From Gammaproteobacteria bacterium (GTDB lineage Bacteria > Pseudomonadota > Gammaproteobacteria > UBA11654), in NCBI GenBank assembly GCA_002718375.1, contig PBEI01000009.1, positions 8,171 to 14,285 of the forward strand: a stretch of 6,115 nucleotides of DNA. Reading direction: 5' to 3'. Under the pieces are notes generated by a model, which searched no databases, was not told the origin of the DNA, and saw only the letters and a program-made list of their open reading frames with translations. This document shows positions 5,778-6,115 of the stretch, one piece after another; positions within the stretch are counted from its first letter, which is position 1; every line of letters starts with the position of its first letter. A program made the position numbers and the translations under genes.

Positions 5778-6115
5778 ATGGGTAATACGATAGTAAAAAG
5801 AACCACTCTGATTGTTCGAGATATCGAAAAGTCAAGAGCTTGGTATGAGCAAGTTCTAGAAATGAATGCATATTATGATGACGAGGTTGTATTAAGTGGA
5901 ACTGGTATGGCTGCAGGAAAAAAAGGTGATAAAACTCATTTGGTCATACTGAAATGTAATGATCCTGTGATTGGAATGATTGGGTTATTACAGTGGGTTG
6001 ATCCAGTTTGGCCGGCACCAGAAAAAATTCCAAGTGCTGTTGATTATGGAATGCCAACATTTGTAGTTGATAGTGATGATTGCATGGCACTTTATGAAAG
6101 AGCAGTAAAACTAGA
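5778..6115 (+). CDS. VOC-superfamily (glyoxalase/dioxygenase-like) protein, N-terminal part (cut by window edge)
   Basis: From the ATG at 5778, 112 codons run open to the window edge. Ribosome site AGGAG (5765-5769) lies 8 bases before it and overlaps the stop of the preceding gene. The N-terminal module IVKRTTLIVRDIEKSRAWYE (about 5-24) is the classic VOC opening strand and helix. Strands at about 53-60 (THLVILKC) and 65-74 follow, then the second module opens with PTFVVDSDDCMALYERAVK (about 93-111). The superfamily includes glyoxalase I, extradiol dioxygenases, epimerases and ligand-binding proteins. The usual first metal ligand, a His in the opening strand (DHxxL), is replaced here by RTTLIV, so ordinary glyoxalase metal binding is doubtful; H54 is the only His seen so far. 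Specific activity cannot be assigned. It is the last visible gene of the operon, which may continue. Confidence 0.85.
   Translation, partial: MGNTIVKRTTLIVRDIEKSRAWYEQVLEMNAYYDDEVVLSGTGMAAGKKGDKTHLVILKCNDPVIGMIGLLQWVDPVWPAPEKIPSAVDYGMPTFVVDSDDCMALYERAVKL

Overview
The window looks like a piece of an AT-rich (about 40% GC by eye) marine-type gammaproteobacterial chromosome. The Gram-negative assignment is firm, because a TonB-dependent outer-membrane receptor with a signal peptide and a C-terminal phenylalanine fills 40% of the window. The finer placement (SAR86/SAR92-like oligotrophs, which carry many such receptors beside small hydrolase clusters) is inference from style and composition only. 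No rRNA, tRNA, transposase, integrase or CRISPR array is visible.

Layout. The left part (1-2845) is on the minus strand: a TonB-dependent receptor, a strong intrinsic terminator just after it, and then the N-terminal third of an alpha/beta-hydrolase that runs off the left edge. The right part (2963-6115) is a tightly packed plus-strand run of five genes: an exported nitrilase-fold protein, an exported DUF1838-like protein, a MarR-type regulator, a DUF1330 protein and the start of a VOC-fold (glyoxalase/dioxygenase) protein that runs off the right edge. Gaps within this run are 14, -17, 8 and 11 bases, and every gene after the first has a purine-rich Shine-Dalgarno-like stretch nearby, so it reads as one operon.

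Control region. The two arms diverge from a 117-bp region (2846-2962) holding an unusual array of five alternating GACAG/CTGTC half-sites. They form an 18-bp inverted repeat, a second near-copy, and an overlapping 21-bp palindrome. The first repeat covers the -35 element and much of the spacer of an excellent sigma70 promoter for the receptor (TTGACA, 17 bp, TAAAAT). The last overlaps a possible -35 for the operon, whose first gene has no Shine-Dalgarno and may be leaderless. The MarR protein in the operon is the only regulator in the window and the obvious candidate to bind the array, but that is inference.

Working model (inference): an inducible uptake-and-catabolism locus for an unidentified small organic substrate. 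The receptor would bring it across the outer membrane, the two exported proteins would act in the periplasm, and the VOC, DUF1330 and alpha/beta-hydrolase proteins would act in the cytoplasm. The most unusual points are the operator array and a nitrilase-fold protein that keeps the Glu and Lys of the catalytic triad but has no cysteine where the nucleophile should be.
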